Below are positions 61,154-64,000 of a DNA stretch of 64,000 nucleotides, in pieces. The stretch is from Pseudomonas nitroreducens. Lineage in GTDB: Bacteria > Pseudomonadota > Gammaproteobacteria > Pseudomonadales > Pseudomonadaceae. Under the pieces are notes generated by a model that saw only the letters and a list, made by a program, of their open reading frames with translations, did no database searches and had not been told where the DNA came from. Location of the stretch: positions 186,001-250,000 of the forward strand of contig NZ_JACHLI010000003.1 of assembly GCF_014204515.1 (NCBI RefSeq), in the 5' to 3' direction. Within the stretch, counting starts at the first letter, position 1, and every line of letters starts with the position of its first letter. Made by a program: the position numbers and the translations under genes.

Positions 61154-61432
61154 TCAGACGAGCCAGGAGCTCCGTGCGCCGTGCTTTTCCTGATCCAGTT
61201 GTTTCAGGCAGGCGGCGCAGATGCGCCGGTCGCGCAGCAGCGGCTTTTCCGCCCCGCGCCACAGCGGCTGCGCCGGCAGCAGGCTGCCGCACAGCGTGCG
61301 ATCGGCCGGGGTACCCAGCTCCAGCTGGCGCGCGACCAGATGCACCCGGACCTCGCGGCAGGCGAACAGATCCAGCTGCTCGTCAGGCTCGATCAGCTGG
61401 TAGGCGAAGAGGGTCCAGGCGGGGCGCGGCAT
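61154..61432 (-). CDS. Conserved hypothetical protein (PA2855-like)
   Basis: 92 residues, no signal peptide or membrane segment. The N-terminal half has a beta-rich pattern (AWTLFAYQLIEPDEQLDLFA); the C-terminal half has a CxxC motif (RICAACLKQLDQEKHG) with an upstream Cys in TLCGSLLPAQ and CREV, suggesting a small zinc or redox site. The start at 61432 is chosen over an extension to 61456. Function unknown. Confidence 0.65.
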   Translation of the reverse strand: MPRPAWTLFAYQLIEPDEQLDLFACREVRVHLVARQLELGTPADRTLCGSLLPAQPLWRGAEKPLLRDRRICAACLKQLDQEKHGARSSWLV

Positions 61433-61519
61433 AGGGGGTTCCAGAAGGGTGCGCAAACATAGCGGAAAGGCCGTGCGCGGGGAAGCCCAAGTTCTGTGGA
61501 TTATCGTAGTCGCTGCTGA

Positions 61520-62125
61520 TCAAAGCAGCGGCTTGAGCGTCGGCCAGACGTTGTCGAGCAGCCTGGGCTGAGCCCCGACCGCCGGATGGATGCCATCGGC
61601 CTGCATCATGCCCGGCACACCGCCTACCCCTTCGAGGAAGAACGGTACCAGCGGGATCTTCTGCTCGCTCGCCACGCTGCCGTAGACCTTGGCGAAAGCA
61701 TCGGTGTAGCGCTGACCGTAATTGGGTGGCAGGCGCATGCCCAGCAGGATGACCCTGGCCCCGGCCTGCTGCGACTGCTGGGCCATCGCATTAAGATTCT
61801 GTTGCAATTGCGCCGGCGCCATTCCGCGCAGGCCATCGTTGCCGCCCAATTCGATCACCACCAGCTTCGGCTTCTGCTCCGAAAGCAGCGCCGGCAGCCG
61901 CGCCAGGCCTCCCGCCGTGGTGTCGCCGGAGATCGACGCATTCACCACCCGGTAGTCGAAACCCTGCTCCTGCAGACGCTTGTCCAGCAGGCTGACCCAA
62001 CCCTGGCTGGTATCCAGTCCCAAACCGGCGCTGATACTATCGCCGACGACCAACAGCGTCTGCGCCGCGGCCTGCTGCGTGATCAGAAGCAACGCCAGGC
62101 AGCCGCCCATTAGCCATGCACGCAT
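61520..62125 (-). CDS. tesA: Multifunctional acyl-CoA thioesterase I / lysophospholipase TesA
   Basis: 201 residues. Signal peptide (MRAWLMGGCLALLLITQQAAA), then the GDSL-hydrolase fold with Ser in LLVVGDSISAGLGL, Gly/Asn in VVIELGGNDGLRG and Asp-x-x-His in MQADGIHPAVGAQ. A periplasmic thioesterase, lysophospholipase and arylesterase. It starts only ten bases from the divergent ybbA start, as in many bacteria. Confidence 0.95.
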   Translation of the reverse strand: MRAWLMGGCLALLLITQQAAAQTLLVVGDSISAGLGLDTSQGWVSLLDKRLQEQGFDYRVVNASISGDTTAGGLARLPALLSEQKPKLVVIELGGNDGLRGMAPAQLQQNLNAMAQQSQQAGARVILLGMRLPPNYGQRYTDAFAKVYGSVASEQKIPLVPFFLEGVGGVPGMMQADGIHPAVGAQPRLLDNVWPTLKPLL

Positions 62126-62135
62126 CGGATTCTCC

Positions 62136-62819
62136 ATGAGCGAAAGCATTCTCACCGCGCGGAACCTTAGCAAGGTTGTTTCCAGCGCGGAAGGCAAGCT
62201 GACCATCCTCCACGACCTCTCCCTGGACCTCGCCCGCGGCGACAGCCTCGCCATCGTCGGCAGTTCCGGCTCGGGCAAGTCCACCCTGCTGGGCCTGCTC
62301 GCCGGGCTGGACCTGCCCAGCGACGGCGAGATCGTCCTGCTCGGCCACACCCTGGGCAGCCTCGATGAAGACCAGCGCGCCCGCGTGCGCGCCGCCCACG
62401 TCGGCTTCGTCTTCCAGTCCTTTCAACTGCTCGACAGCCTCAATGCGCTGGAGAACGTCATGCTGCCGCTGGAGCTGGATGGCCGCAAGGACGCCGGGCA
62501 GCGCGCCCGCGAGCTGCTCGAGCGGGTCGGCCTCGGCCAGCGCCTGACCCACTACCCGCGCCAGCTCTCCGGCGGCGAACAGCAGCGGGTCGCCATCGCC
62601 CGTGCGTTTGCCGCCGAACCGGACGTGCTGTTCGCCGACGAACCCACCGGCAACCTCGACACCCACACCGGCGAACGCATCAGCGACCTGCTCTTCGAGC
62701 TGAACCGCGAGCGCGGCACCACCCTCGTCCTGGTCACCCACGACGAGCGCCTGGCGCACCGCTGCCAGCGCCACATCCGCCTGGAAAGCGGCCACCTGAT
62801 CGACCACGTCGAACCCTGA
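62136..62819 (+). CDS. ybbA: ABC transporter ATP-binding protein YbbA
   Basis: 227 residues. Walker A IVGSSGSGKSTLLGLLAGLD, Q-loop FVFQSFQLL, signature YPRQLSGGEQQRVAIARAF, Walker B VLFADEPTGNLD and H-loop LVTHDERLA. LolD/MacB-like family (type VII ABC). Followed by the permease after a 13-base gap. Divergent from tesA. Possible function in export of metabolites or membrane stress; not proven. Confidence 0.92.
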   Translation: MSESILTARNLSKVVSSAEGKLTILHDLSLDLARGDSLAIVGSSGSGKSTLLGLLAGLDLPSDGEIVLLGHTLGSLDEDQRARVRAAHVGFVFQSFQLLDSLNALENVMLPLELDGRKDAGQRARELLERVGLGQRLTHYPRQLSGGEQQRVAIARAFAAEPDVLFADEPTGNLDTHTGERISDLLFELNRERGTTLVLVTHDERLAHRCQRHIRLESGHLIDHVEP

Positions 62820-62832
62820 CGGACGAGAGCCG

Positions 62833-64000
62833 ATGAAGCCACTGTCGCTGCCCAACCTGTTCCGCCTGTCCCTGCGCCAGCTGTGGCGCGAAGGTCGCAG
62901 CGGCGAACTGCGGGTGCTGTTCTTCGCCCTGCTGGTGGCGGTGGCTGCTAGCTCCGCCATCGGCTATTTCAGCGCGCGACTCAACGGCGCCATGCTGGTA
63001 CGCGCCGCCGAATTCCTCGGTGCCGACCTGGTCCTCACCGGTACCCAACCGGCGCAGCCGGAACAGATCGATCGCGGCCTCAAGCTCGGCCTGCAGCACG
63101 CGCAGAGTGTCGAGTTCTCCAGCGTGGTTGCCACCGACAATGGCATCCAGCTGAGCAGCGTGAAGGCCGTCGGCGACAGCTATCCCCTGCGCGGCGAACT
63201 CAAGAGCGCACCCGCGCCCCTGCAGCCGGAAGTCGAAGGCGGCCGTCCGGCGCCGGGGGATATCTGGGTCGAGTCGCGGCTGCTGGCGAGCCTGGACCTG
63301 AAGATCGGCGACAGCGTCGATATCGGCCGCAAGTCGCTGCGCATCGCCCGCGTGCTGACCTATGAACCGGACCGCGCCGGCGACTTCTACAGCCTGACCC
63401 CACGGGTGATGATGAGCCTGCACGACCTGGACGCCACCGGCGTGGTGCAGCCCGGCAGCCGGGTGCGTTATCGCGATCTCTGGGGCGGCGCCCACGACGC
63501 GCTGCAGACCTACCGGCAGGCAACCCAGGGCAACCTCGCTGCCAACCAGGAGCTGCAGGATGCGCACCACGGCAACCGGCAGATCGGCGACGCCCTGGGC
63601 CGCGCCGAGCGCTACCTGAACCTTGCCAGCCTCGCCGCCGTGCTGCTGGCCGGCGTGGCGGTGGCGCTGTCGGCCAACCGCTTCGCCACTCGCCGCTTCG
63701 ACGCCAGCGCGCTGCTGCGCTGCCTGGGTCTGTCGCGCCGCGAAGCGCTGCTGCTGTATGGCAGCCAACTGTTCGTGCTGGGGCTGGTCGCCAGCGTCTG
63801 CGGCGCATTCCTCGGCTGGCTCGCACAACTGGGCCTGATGCACCTGCTGGGCAACCTGCTGCCACCGGAGATTCCCGAAGCCGGCATAGTCCCTGCGCTG
63901 GCCGGCATGGCCACCGGACTGGTCGCCCTCGCCGGCCTCGCCCTGCCCCCACTGGCCGCCCTCGGTCGCGTGCCGCCGCTGCGGGTGCTGCGAAGCGACC
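62833..64000 (+). CDS. ybbP: ABC transporter permease YbbP (FtsX-like), partial at the window end
   Basis: The frame starts at ATG 62833 and runs open to the window edge, so the C-terminus is missing. About 389 residues are visible. A first membrane helix (about residues 28-48) is followed by a large periplasmic region with VLTGTQPAQPEQID and VWVESRLL-like segments (DIWVESRLLASLDLKIGD), then three further helices around residues 255-370 typical of FtsX/MacB-type permeases. Full-length relatives have about 800 residues with two FtsX domains. It is the permease partner of YbbA. Confidence 0.88.
   Translation, partial: MKPLSLPNLFRLSLRQLWREGRSGELRVLFFALLVAVAASSAIGYFSARLNGAMLVRAAEFLGADLVLTGTQPAQPEQIDRGLKLGLQHAQSVEFSSVVATDNGIQLSSVKAVGDSYPLRGELKSAPAPLQPEVEGGRPAPGDIWVESRLLASLDLKIGDSVDIGRKSLRIARVLTYEPDRAGDFYSLTPRVMMSLHDLDATGVVQPGSRVRYRDLWGGAHDALQTYRQATQGNLAANQELQDAHHGNRQIGDALGRAERYLNLASLAAVLLAGVAVALSANRFATRRFDASALLRCLGLSRREALLLYGSQLFVLGLVASVCGAFLGWLAQLGLMHLLGNLLPPEIPEAGIVPALAGMATGLVALAGLALPPLAALGRVPPLRVLRSD

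Overview
The window is a piece of a Pseudomonas chromosome, most likely from the P. aeruginosa group but not P. aeruginosa itself. The main reasons are a high-GC, tightly packed genome, an OprI lipoprotein that looks almost residue-for-residue like the P. aeruginosa one, an EF-P carrying the rhamnosylated-arginine motif next to its rhamnosyltransferase EarP, and a gene order that I recall as collinear with the PAO1 stretch from dusA/tal through the ABC exporter next to tesA. A species near P. nitroreducens, P. citronellolis or P. knackmussii would fit. No rRNA, prophage, transposase or CRISPR array is visible.

Layout. 1-7 kb: end of an unknown gene, flavin reductase-like protein, small lipoprotein, GFA-type zinc protein, NCS2 purine permease, a chemoreceptor without a periplasmic sensor, a second lipoprotein and an O-antigen ligase-like protein. 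7-12.7 kb: dusA, tal, a partner-switching pair (STAS protein plus response regulator/PP2C phosphatase), MlaA and a GntR regulator. 12.8-14.5 kb: a phosphonate-like pair, a PhnX-type HAD protein without its catalytic aspartates and a PhnZ-type HD oxygenase with all iron ligands. 14.5-18.2 kb: queF and a divergent copper locus (cupredoxin / copRS). 18.4-28 kb: ABC-2 exporter yadGH, GST, transglutaminase-like protein, FadE, several small conserved proteins, TerC and a HAD-IB phosphatase. 28.3-28.8 kb: tRNA-Glu and three tandem tRNA-Gly(GCC) genes. Their 3' ends match, from memory, the attachment site of the ICEclc/PAGI-2 element family.

29-44 kb: a redox and stress block. It holds two GSTs (one further upstream), free-methionine-R-sulfoxide reductase, SagS, the ospR-gpx operon with a perfect 40-bp palindrome upstream, msrB, alaA, htpX, tpm, a divergent CsrA-like small protein, an extradiol dioxygenase-like protein, the DeaD helicase and a crotonase. 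44.5-47.9 kb: a glycine-rich lipoprotein without aromatic residues, followed after an intergenic hairpin by a two-partner-secretion TpsB transporter. I consider this pair the most unusual system in the window. 47.9-57.3 kb: a spermidine synthase-like protein with a translationally coupled small secreted protein, class II DAHP synthase, a M48 lipoprotein protease, a YcaQ-type glycosylase, LysR regulators, TauE and ohrR/ohr. 57.3-64 kb: earP-efp, tRNA-Ser, oprI, an L,D-transpeptidase, tesA and a YbbA/YbbP ABC system that runs off the end.

Intergenic regions hold six REP doublets (REPIN-like) of two families and many intrinsic terminators. Functional themes are peroxide and methionine-oxidation repair (msrC, gpx/ospR, msrB, ohr/ohrR), copper response, envelope maintenance (MlaA, HtpX, OprI, L,D-transpeptidase) and post-transcriptional control (DeaD, EF-P/EarP, CsrA-like protein). 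Functional calls rest on motif recognition and synteny recalled from memory; no searches were run.
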